A DNA stretch of 56,614 nt from Thermoanaerobaculia bacterium. Its GTDB lineage: Bacteria; Acidobacteriota; Thermoanaerobaculia; Gp7-AA8. The stretch spans positions 1 to 56,614 of the forward strand of contig JADGNZ010000038.1 of assembly GCA_017883205.1 (NCBI GenBank), written 5' to 3'. Below the pieces are notes generated by a model, which was not told the origin of the DNA, did not search any database, and saw only the letters and a list, made by a program, of their open reading frames with translations. A program made the position numbers and the translations under genes. Positions 50,710-56,614 of the stretch are shown here, in pieces. Each line of letters starts with the position of its first letter. Within the stretch, counting starts at the first letter, position 1.

Positions 50710-51606
50710 CTAACGTGAGCGCGAGCCGGCTTTGGCGGCGACCTTTCGCGCCGAGGCCTGGGCCGGCTTGCGTTTCTCTTCCGCTTTCGTCTGCATCCGC
50801 ACCGGTGCTGCGCTGCTCTTCGTGCCCGACTTCGCGCGCGGCTTGGCCAGGCTGGCCTTCAGCGCTTCCATCAGATCGATGACCTGCGCGCGCGGCTCTT
50901 CGACGAGGTTCGACGTGATCTCCTCCCCCTCGATCTTGCGCTGAATCGTGGCCCGGATCCTGTCGGCCACTTCATCGCGGTAGTTCTCGGGATGAAATTC
51001 GTCGGCGGCTCCCATCTCGGCGAGCTGCACGGCCATCTTCAGCTCGTTGTCTTTGACGATGGCGTCGCCGAGGTCAAGCTCGTCCATAGACCGGATCTCA
51101 TTGGGGTAGAAAAGTTGTTGCATCACTAAGCCGTTGCCGAGAGGCCGGAGGATGACGAGGTACTGCTTGCCGCGCGCCGCGTACTTCGCCAGCGCCCAGC
51201 GGCCTGTCTGCTCCATCGCTTTCGTAAGCAGCGAGTAGGCGCGCTCGCCACCTTTGTCCGGCGCAACGTAGTTTGCTTTCGCGAAGTAGATCGGATCGAT
51301 CGCTTCCTTCGGCAGGAACTCGCTGATCTCGATCGCCTGCGTCGCTTTCTCTTCCAGCGTCTTCAGCTCCTCCTCGTTGAAGAGGACGTACTGTCCCTTC
51401 GCGAACTCGAAGCCTTTCACGACCTCATCGCGGGAGATGGTGCGCTCGTCTTTGGGACAGAAGAGCTGCTGCTGGACGCGATTCCCGCAGTCCTTGTGAA
51501 TCATGTTGAAGCTGATCTTCTCGCTCGCCTCGGTGGCCGAGAAGAGCTTCACCGGGATCGAGACGAGGCCGAAAGCAATCTGACCGGAAGCAAACGCGCG
51601 AGGCAT
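50710..51606 (-). CDS. ku: Ku DNA-end-binding protein for NHEJ
   Basis: The 298-residue protein matches bacterial Ku: GQIAFGLVSIPVKLFSATE at the start, MIHKDCGNRVQQQLFCPKDERTISRDEVVKGFEF, and SMDELDLGDAIVKDNELKMAVQLAEMG. The core ring spans about 1-255. The Lys/Ala/Arg-rich tail (255-298) is typical of the extended Ku tail that contacts DNA. TAAGGAG precedes the ATG by 6 nt. Its usual partner LigD is not in the window. It is divergent from an alkyltransferase-like gene across a G-rich palindrome. Confidence 0.96.
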   Translation of the reverse strand: MPRAFASGQIAFGLVSIPVKLFSATEASEKISFNMIHKDCGNRVQQQLFCPKDERTISRDEVVKGFEFAKGQYVLFNEEELKTLEEKATQAIEISEFLPKEAIDPIYFAKANYVAPDKGGERAYSLLTKAMEQTGRWALAKYAARGKQYLVILRPLGNGLVMQQLFYPNEIRSMDELDLGDAIVKDNELKMAVQLAEMGAADEFHPENYRDEVADRIRATIQRKIEGEEITSNLVEEPRAQVIDLMEALKASLAKPRAKSGTKSSAAPVRMQTKAEEKRKPAQASARKVAAKAGSRSR

Positions 51607-51644
51607 ACGGACTCCTTATGTGACCAAAAGGGTGTGCATGTTAG

Positions 51645-51790
51645 CAGATGGGGGTGGGGAGTGGGGGGTGGGGTGTGGAGCGCGCGACGGTTGCAGGTTG
51701 GCGGTTGTCGGGGTCGGGAGTCGGGAGTCGGGAGCCGGGAGTCGGAGATCAATCTTCTCCCACACCCCACCCCCCACACCCCACCCCCAT
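51645..51790. repeat. G-rich palindrome between ku and the ATL gene, G-quadruplex potential
   Basis: GGGGGTGGGGAGTGGGGGG and following GGTGGGGTGTGG (51649-51678) face CACACCCCACCCCCCACACC (51759 on). The middle holds GTCGGGAGTCGGGAGTCGG (51715-51750). Four or more runs of at least four G separated by one or two bases could form a G-quadruplex. It fills the shared 195-bp upstream region of two DNA-repair genes. Confidence 0.85.
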
Positions 51791-51795
51791 ACAAT
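51790..51795 (+). promoter_or_regulatory. -10 element of a likely leaderless ATL promoter
   Basis: TACAAT ends 6 nt before ATG 51802; CAAAAC between them is not a ribosome site. The hexamer begins immediately at the edge of the C-rich arm. Confidence 0.55.
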
Positions 51796-51801
51796 CAAAA
51801 C

Positions 51802-52146
51802 ATGCTCTCCGACACCCGACCCCCGAAACCCGACACGCGCCGTAAAGCCATCTACGCAGCCGTGAAACGCATCCCGCGCGGGCGCGTGGCAACGTACGGA
51901 CAGATCGCCACGATCGCTGGTCTCGACGGTCACGCACGGCAGGTCGGCTACGCGCTGCATGATCTGCCCGGCGGCAGCGACATCCCGTGGCACCGCGTCA
52001 TCAACGCGCGCGGTGAGATCTCACCGCGCAGCGCCGGCGACTCGCACGAATTGCAGCGGATGCTGCTCGAGGCCGAAGGTGTGGAGTTTGATCTGGCCGG
52101 GCGGGTGGCGCTGAGCCGCTATCGATGGGGAGGCGGCAAACGGTGA
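51802..52146 (+). CDS. alkyltransferase-like protein (MGMT family, no active Cys)
   Basis: The 114-residue protein is the DNA-binding domain of the MGMT/Ogt family: IYAAVKRIPRGRVATYGQIATIAGLDGHARQVGYALHD with the Arg finger and helix-turn-helix. The active-site P-C-H-R-V is P-W-H-R-V (Trp63), so it cannot accept alkyl groups. This defines alkyltransferase-like (ATL) proteins, which flag O6-alkylguanine for nucleotide excision repair. Length fits ATLs. It is divergent from ku with a G-rich palindrome between them. Confidence 0.92.
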   Translation: MLSDTRPPKPDTRRKAIYAAVKRIPRGRVATYGQIATIAGLDGHARQVGYALHDLPGGSDIPWHRVINARGEISPRSAGDSHELQRMLLEAEGVEFDLAGRVALSRYRWGGGKR

Positions 52147-52159
52147 GCAGCCGACGAGG

Positions 52160-52455
52160 TCCGTAGCCCCCGGCTTCAGAATCTGTCGCCCGCTGAAGCG
52201 GGCTCGAAAATCTGGGGCGGCTTCGAGACCCCCGGCTGAAGCCGACGGCTTCAGCCGGGGCTCTTCGCGCGGGTCTCCATAAACCCCGAGCCCGCTTCAG
52301 CGGGCGACAGGGAACGATTCCGATGAACACACCCAGTTCCAGCGAGTACCCAGCCGCATCTCGCCATCATCGTTCGCACGGAGCTCCAGGAAGCGACCAA
52401 TGACGAGAGCCGTAGCCCCCGGCTTCAGCCGCAATGGCGGCAAGTGCCGGGGGCT
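52160..52455. repeat. cluster of CCGGCTTCAG/CGCTGAAGCGGGCTC inverted repeats
   Basis: GTAGCCCCCGGCTTCAG, CGCCCGCTGAAGCGGGCTC, CGGCTGAAGCCGACGGCTTC and GAGCCCGCTTCAGCGGGCG follow one another. A second unit at 52410-52455 has CCGTAGCCCCCGGCTTCAG inverted by GCCGGGGGCTACGG. They form at least three stable hairpins downstream of the ATL gene. Confidence 0.88.
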
Positions 52456-52506
52456 ACGGACCTTTGGCGGATAGGTTGGTTCCGTCAGCGAAACAAAAGG
52501 AGCGGC

Positions 52507-52737
52507 ATGCGTAGGATGCGGGCGACGAGGGTCCGGTCTATTCGGAGGGTCGGGGCTCGTCTAGAGGCGCTGGTCAACTCGGTGCCACGCCGGTATTCCG
52601 GACTTTCGACTTTAGACCTGACACTCAGCTCCTGCGGTTCGCCGATACCACCCATCGAACTGCATCCCGGGATCGTCACGTCCGGCACGACTCAGCACGA
52701 CCGTCATGGAAGGCGGATGGTCCCGATATTCCAATAG
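52507..52737 (+). CDS. doubtful small open frame
   Basis: An ATG with AAAAGGAG 5 nt upstream begins a frame of 76 residues, Arg-rich at the N-terminus (MRRMRATRVRSIRRVGARLE) and without a recognisable domain or signal. It ends just before array D. Codon use is not convincingly biased and no neighbour suggests a function. It may be spurious or a remnant. Confidence 0.25.
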   Translation: MRRMRATRVRSIRRVGARLEALVNSVPRRYSGLSTLDLTLSSCGSPIPPIELHPGIVTSGTTQHDRHGRRMVPIFQ

Positions 52738-52739
52738 AT

Positions 52740-53393
52740 AAGCGTGATTTTTCGTCGGAGGAACGCGATTTTCGTCGAAAAGAACGCGGCGACACGGTAG
52801 ATGAACGCGATTTTCAGCGGAAAAACGCGACGGAGTGGTGGATTAACGCGACAACATCCCGATGAGCTCCGCAGCTCGGCGGCTGAAACGCGACATCCCG
52901 GCGGCTGAACGCAACATCACGGTGGCTGGACGCAACAGCACGCAGGGTCAACACGACAACACGCCGGATGAACGCGACCGCACGCCGTATGAACGCGACA
53001 GAACAGCCAGATGAGCACGACAGCATGGTGGATGAACGCGTCAACCCGCCAGATGCACGCGACCGCACGGCGGACAAGCGCGACAGCATGGCCCGACAAG
53101 CGCGATTGCATGGCCGACAAGCGCGACTACACGGACGACAAGCGCGACCGCATGGTCGACAAGCGCGACCGCACCGGCCAACAAGCGCGACTGCACGGCC
53201 GGCAAGCGCGACCGCACGGCCGACAAGCCCCACTGCATGGCCGCCAAACGCGACTGCATGGCCGACGAGCACGACTGCATGGCCGACAAACGCGACTGCA
53301 CGGCGGACGAATGCGCCAGCACGGCGGTTCGCCGCGACAATCGAACGGATGACCGTGATCGTCCGGCGGCTTGCCGCGACAGTCCGGTGGATT
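52740..53393. repeat. 21-bp tandem array D (31 units)
   Basis: About 31 units with consensus AAGCGCGACTGCATGGCCGAC, of which roughly five are 22 bp and one pair is shortened to 40 bp. Units at 53093-53300 are the most alike; those at both ends are more diverged (for example GAACGCGATTTTCGTCGAAA at the left). Frames stay open on both strands for long distances, giving heptapeptide repeats such as R-L-H-G-R-Q-A, but 22-bp units shift the frame, so no single protein is encoded. The array ends 51 bp before the next gene and 24 bp before its TATACT. Confidence 0.95.
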
Positions 53394-53417
53394 CTCCCGA
53401 CGGGACTGGTCCGGATC

Positions 53418-53423
53418 TATACT
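53418..53423 (+). promoter_or_regulatory. -10 element upstream of the 53445 lipoprotein gene
   Basis: TATACT lies 21 nt before the ATG and is followed by an AAAAGGAG ribosome site, so this gene has a short conventional leader. Array D ends just upstream, where its last units overlap the expected -35 position. Confidence 0.5.
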
Positions 53424-53444
53424 TTCCCCAAAAGGAGAATCCGA

Positions 53445-54248
53445 ATGAATCGCACACGCACGATCCTGGTCGCGTCGCTCTTCGCCCTCTTCGCTACCGG
53501 TTGTTTTGAAGTCGAGCAATCGATCAATCTGAATCGGGACCTGTCCGGTACCGCGAATTTCAAGCTGGGCATCGACATGGAGCCGATGGTCATCATCATG
53601 GCCAAGGTCCAGAAGGAGATGGGCGGCGACAAGACTCCGCTGACGAAGGCGGAGATCGCGGCGGCGAAGGCGGACTTCAAGAAGAACGAGAAGAAGAGCA
53701 CGGAGACGCCCACGGATCCGCGCAAACAGGCGGAGGGCGGCCTTCCGCCGGGCGTCAAGCTCCTCGACGCCACGGTCGAAGAGAAGGAGTTCGGCGTCAC
53801 AACGAATATGAAGTTCGCATTCGACAAGCTCTCCAGCCTCGTCGGCGTGAAACTCGGCACGAAGAAAGAAGGAGAAGCCCCACCCGATCCGACGAAGAGC
53901 TCGGTCATCGATTCGCCGTTCCAGGGGCTGGAGATCTCCGAGACCGCGAAGACCATCTCTATTCACACGAAGCCGCAGAACCCCGCGGAAAAGGTGCAGT
54001 CCCAGGCGAACGCGCAGGGCGGCCCGAAGCTCGATCCCGAAACCGAAAAGATGATGAACGACGCCTTCAAGAACCTGCGCGTCGCCTGGAAGATCACCGC
54101 CCCGTTCGAGGTAGCGTCCAGCAATGCCACACGCCGCGAAGGCAACACCCTGATATGGGAGTACGACTTCGCAAAGCTCCAGAAACTCGCCGCCGAGAAC
54201 CCGAAGGGTCTCGACGACATGGGAGTGAATGTGACGTACAAGAAGTAG
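53445..54248 (+). CDS. hypothetical lipoprotein
   Basis: The 267-residue product has a lipobox FATGC (Cys20) and starts behind AAAAGGAG. The mature N-terminus FEVEQSINLNRDLSGTANFKLGID is a beta hairpin pattern seen in LppM-like and other exported proteins. A Lys/Glu-rich helical stretch (about 65-100) follows, then beta strands ending WKITAPFEVASSNATRREGNTLIWEYDF. No catalytic motif is evident. It is probably periplasmic-facing and structural. Array D sits directly upstream and a G-rich palindrome downstream. Function is unknown. Confidence 0.82.
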   Translation: MNRTRTILVASLFALFATGCFEVEQSINLNRDLSGTANFKLGIDMEPMVIIMAKVQKEMGGDKTPLTKAEIAAAKADFKKNEKKSTETPTDPRKQAEGGLPPGVKLLDATVEEKEFGVTTNMKFAFDKLSSLVGVKLGTKKEGEAPPDPTKSSVIDSPFQGLEISETAKTISIHTKPQNPAEKVQSQANAQGGPKLDPETEKMMNDAFKNLRVAWKITAPFEVASSNATRREGNTLIWEYDFAKLQKLAAENPKGLDDMGVNVTYKK

Positions 54249-54249
54249 A

Positions 54250-54471
54250 GGGGGTGGGGTGTGGGGTGTGGGAGGTGGGAGTTGATTCTCGAGAGGACCG
54301 GACTGGCTTCCGCAAACCGCGAAAGCGTCCATCGGCGTCATCGATTGCCATCGACGGCCATGGCTTCGTTGCCCGACGCCCAACTACTAACCTGCCCACG
54401 AAACCGGGGCCAAGCTTAGACTCTCCGACCCCCCACACCCCACCCCCCACTCCCCACCCCCCACTCCCCGT
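54250..54471. repeat. GGGGTGGGG/CCCCACCCC long inverted repeat
   Basis: GGGGGTGGGGTGTGGGGTGT (54250 on) faces ACCCCCCACACCCCACCCCC (54429 on), with about 145 bp between. It lies between the convergent lipoprotein and DUF1566 genes. The left arm has G-quadruplex potential, as at 51645. Confidence 0.88.
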
Positions 54472-54472
54472 T

Positions 54473-55690
54473 CTAGTGACGTGCCGCTCGGCGTCGCTGC
54501 ACGGCCGGCGAGTCGGGGTAATAGACCATGACGTACAGGTTGTTGACCATCAGGTCGGTTCCCTGAAACCCGTTGCCGAAGGAAAAGCTCCATCCGAAGT
54601 TCGGCGCCGGAGGAGCCGCCTGGCAGAGCACGTTGCTCCCCTCGGCCGCCGTGCACGCCCAGTAGAGATAGGGTTGAAGATGGGAGAACGGCCCGACCCT
54701 GACATCCGGTGTCGGGACGGCGGGCGTTCCCTGGCTCAGGTGCAACTGGTTGTAATAGAGATTCCCCATCGGATTGTCCGTGCAGCCGAAGCCGCACGAC
54801 TCGGCGACCGAGATCGGGGGTAACTGCCAGTTTGCGTGGCCCAGGTAAACGGCCGCGTTCATACCGTTGATCCAGTTCTCCGCGGTCGTGTGCGACATCG
54901 ATCCGTCCGCATTGATGCACGACGTGCCGTCGCCATTCGTGCACTGCGCGCCGAACGCTTGCGTCCTCGCCAGATCGGCGTTGGCCAGCCAGGTCACGTC
55001 GGCCACAGGGTCGTAGACCGTCTGCCCGTCGGCGCTGACCTGAAGTCCGCTGCCGGTTGGTGCCGGAGAGCCGGGCAGTCTGCCTTTGATCATGGGAAAG
55101 GCGTACATGTAGTGTTTGTCGACGTTGGAGCCCTCCCATCCCGTATTGAACGAGAACGTGGCGTATCCCTGGCTGGCGATTGCGCTCGAGGTATCCGACC
55201 AATAGAGATAGGGCTGAAAATTCGTGAACGGACCGGTGGCGGTGGCCGGGATCGGCACCGCCGTGTTGGGAAAGGGAAACCCAAGCGAGGTATAAAACAG
55301 CGATCCCATCGCGCTGTTCGCACAGTTCGCTCCGAAGGAGTTCCCGCTGGGTCCTTTCGCGCCGCACGTCGGATCGACCGTCGGCGTGGCGGGAAGCTGC
55401 CAGTTGTTGTGCCCCAGGTAGCCGGCACCTCCATTCATGGCGTTCAGCGCCGCCACCCACTGAAGGGCGGTCTGATAGCTCATCGCGCCGTTCGGCGCGA
55501 TCTTCGCGACGCCGAGCCTCCCGGCGGCGCTCCCCGCCATGTTGGCGTCGGCAAGCCACGTCACGTGCAAGACCGTGTCATGAACGGTCGAGCCATCCGC
55601 GCTGGGGATCAGTGCAGCAGCAGCTCCGGCCGCGATGAGCACCGCGGAGCTCAGAGCGAGAAACAACGATGCCGTGCGCGTGGATCTCAT
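54473..55690 (-). CDS. secreted protein with two DUF1566 (Lcl C-terminal) domains
   Basis: The ATG at 55690 gives 405 residues with a signal peptide ending AAAL. Two homologous halves are visible. Each has D-G-x-T-V-x-D-x-V-x-x-V-T-W-L-A-x-A-D/N-x-A, a central YLGHxNWQLP and a late QPYLYW. They start near residues 30 and 225. DUF1566 domains are common in exported proteins and tail-fibre-like lectins with a C-type-lectin-like fold. The C-terminus is basic. GAGAAT lies 6 nt before the ATG with no ribosome site, suggesting another leaderless start. Confidence 0.86.
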   Translation of the reverse strand: MRSTRTASLFLALSSAVLIAAGAAAALIPSADGSTVHDTVLHVTWLADANMAGSAAGRLGVAKIAPNGAMSYQTALQWVAALNAMNGGAGYLGHNNWQLPATPTVDPTCGAKGPSGNSFGANCANSAMGSLFYTSLGFPFPNTAVPIPATATGPFTNFQPYLYWSDTSSAIASQGYATFSFNTGWEGSNVDKHYMYAFPMIKGRLPGSPAPTGSGLQVSADGQTVYDPVADVTWLANADLARTQAFGAQCTNGDGTSCINADGSMSHTTAENWINGMNAAVYLGHANWQLPPISVAESCGFGCTDNPMGNLYYNQLHLSQGTPAVPTPDVRVGPFSHLQPYLYWACTAAEGSNVLCQAAPPAPNFGWSFSFGNGFQGTDLMVNNLYVMVYYPDSPAVQRRRAARH

Positions 55691-56017
55691 CGGCTCATTC
55701 TCACACAAGCCGTTTCGACGGGAGCTTCTGCCGATTTGTTTACGCGGAGCGCTCCGAGGAAGATGGCGCACCGACGCCTTCTACTTCGATGACCCGCCCG
55801 ACCTCTTCCGGTGGACATGGCGGACATTCGGCCACGACCTCCGGACGCGGTGATGACGACCGGAGCCGTAACCGCAGAGCCTTCGTCGAGCACGTGAGGG
55901 CCGCCTTCGGTCCCCATGCGAAACGGATCCGGGGCGATTCCGCTTTCCAGCGCCTTCTTGAAAATGTACAATTTGTTCGTCCATACACAATTGAGGAATT
56001 CCACCGGAGGTGCGCGC
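55691..56017. other. 327-bp gap with an operator-like dyad
   Basis: No gene is convincing here; the overlapping frames lack ribosome sites. CAATTTGT-N8-ACACAATTG at 55969-55993 is a near-perfect dyad 25 bp before the final gene's ATG, in an AT-rich patch with TACAAT (55967-55972). It could be the promoter and operator of that gene. Confidence 0.5.
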
Positions 56018-56569
56018 ATGAGTGCATCCAGCGAAGCAGGGTGTCTCTACTTCTTCACGGCCGATTTACGTTTTCAGCCTCGTTCAGCCGACGATGAGGA
56101 ATCGAAGGTGGTCGAGGCTCTCCTCCACGGCAACGCTGGGCGCCAGCGGATGGAGAGTATCCGATGTCTCTGGAGCGCCGCGGCGCGATTGCGTCGCGCG
56201 CGCGCGCTGCTGCGGCAGGCGCTCGCCGGCGATCTGTCCGAGCACCTCCGATCGAATCTCGACTACGAGTGGCGCGCCCTTGCGCACTCCAGAAGCGTGC
56301 GGAAAGTCCTCGCCCAAGCCGCGGACGGGGCAGCAGCGGGCATCGTGCTCGCAGCGGTCGAAGACGAGCTTCTCCCGCTCGTGCGGTTGCGAAATGCGCT
56401 TCTGGCCCGTGAGCGCGGCGTCGCCGACGCCGCACGCGAGCAATTGCTCGCCCTTCGACAATGGCAAGTACCGAGAGACCGGGCAGGGGCATTCGCCCCG
56501 ATCTACGGCGAATTCCTAACCCGCATTTCTCACAGTGGACACGAAAAAGCCGCCGCACCGTGCTATTAA
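56018..56569 (+). CDS. hypothetical helical protein
   Basis: The ATG at 56018 has CGGAGG 8 nt upstream. The 183-residue protein is mostly helical and Arg/Ala/Leu-rich, with long amphipathic helices such as VRKVLAQAADGAAAGIVLAAVEDELLPLVRLRNALLARE at about 100-145. No signal peptide is seen. The helical pattern recalls four-helix bundles but no metal-ligand motif is clear, so I do not assign a family. It is followed by AAGTTG...CAACTT and an AAGGGAGG site at 56595, so another gene probably begins just beyond the window. Confidence 0.7.
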   Translation: MSASSEAGCLYFFTADLRFQPRSADDEESKVVEALLHGNAGRQRMESIRCLWSAAARLRRARALLRQALAGDLSEHLRSNLDYEWRALAHSRSVRKVLAQAADGAAAGIVLAAVEDELLPLVRLRNALLARERGVADAAREQLLALRQWQVPRDRAGAFAPIYGEFLTRISHSGHEKAAAPCY

Positions 56570-56614
56570 GTTGAGTGTCAACAACAACTTGATCGGCAAG
56601 GGAGGCGGCGGCGT

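Noticed and set aside
52968-53444. Long N-terminal extension of the 53445 lipoprotein through array D
   Set aside because: The lipobox signal begins at 53445 with AAAAGGAG directly upstream; the extension encodes only array repeats.

Overview
The window is a GC-rich, gene-dense chromosomal segment from a diderm, aerobically respiring bacterium. It encodes secreted proteins with signal peptides, lipoproteins, an outer-membrane-type DUF5916 protein, a sorting enzyme of the rhomboid family, a B-type sdhCAB operon, NDH-2, an ECF42-type sigma factor with its YciI partner, and Ku. The mix of DUF11/IPTL-like surface proteins, DUF5916, TMEM43 and short-palindrome repeats is what I would expect from Acidobacteriota (Thermoanaerobaculia-like) or a neighbouring phylum. 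This is an inference; there is no rRNA, tRNA or taxonomic marker here. No phage, IS transposase, CRISPR array or tRNA was seen.

Left part (1-20.8 kb): two small paralogous hypotheticals; a rhombotarget lipoprotein/rhombosortase/TetR unit with matching operator-like palindromes; a 1121-residue DUF11/beta-helix surface protein with an IPTL-like tail; a periplasmic oligopeptidase B; a second IPTL-like protein; sdhCAB; a 5'-nucleotidase and an AT-hook protein; an 830-bp stretch without a convincing gene; then a run of small envelope genes (two paralogous small secreted proteins, a lipoprotein, a LURP-one/scramblase-like protein, PsiE, DUF4189, TMEM43).

Middle (20.8-36 kb): a TlpA-like lipoprotein/SDR/DAACS symporter operon; a conserved small protein; DUF5916; YciI plus ECF42 sigma factor; a 525-bp satellite-like array; a membrane PP2C phosphatase with a duplicated 3' fragment beside it; then a glycosyltransferase/PHP/GH1 run.

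Right part (36-56.6 kb): a Tat-exported amine oxidase, APC permease, DUF3574 lipoprotein divergent from a serine hydrolase, NDH-2, an SSS symporter overlapping a serine hydrolase-NamZ fusion (peptidoglycan turnover), a cupredoxin/IPT protein, an HGSNAT-like acyltransferase, a MerR-TPR regulator, Ku and an alkyltransferase-like protein around a G-rich palindrome, a lipoprotein, a DUF1566 protein and a final hypothetical.

The most unusual content lies between the genes. Four intergenic arrays (24.3, 29.3, 46.7 and 52.7 kb) have unrelated sequences but share a 21-bp period. The 29.3-kb array is organised as a 168-bp higher-order repeat of eight 21-mers, with CTACCATGG recurring at alternating 42 and 126 bp. 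Several other families of dispersed palindromes (CACAGAGACACAGAG, CGCGGAGACGCGGAG, GGGGTCAGGTC, CTCATCCGGC, GGGCGTCTCGCC, GGGAGTCGG, GGGGTGGGG) occupy most remaining gaps and extend into gene ends. Many genes lack a Shine-Dalgarno sequence and carry a TANNNT hexamer 6-9 nt before the start codon, which suggests frequent leaderless transcription.
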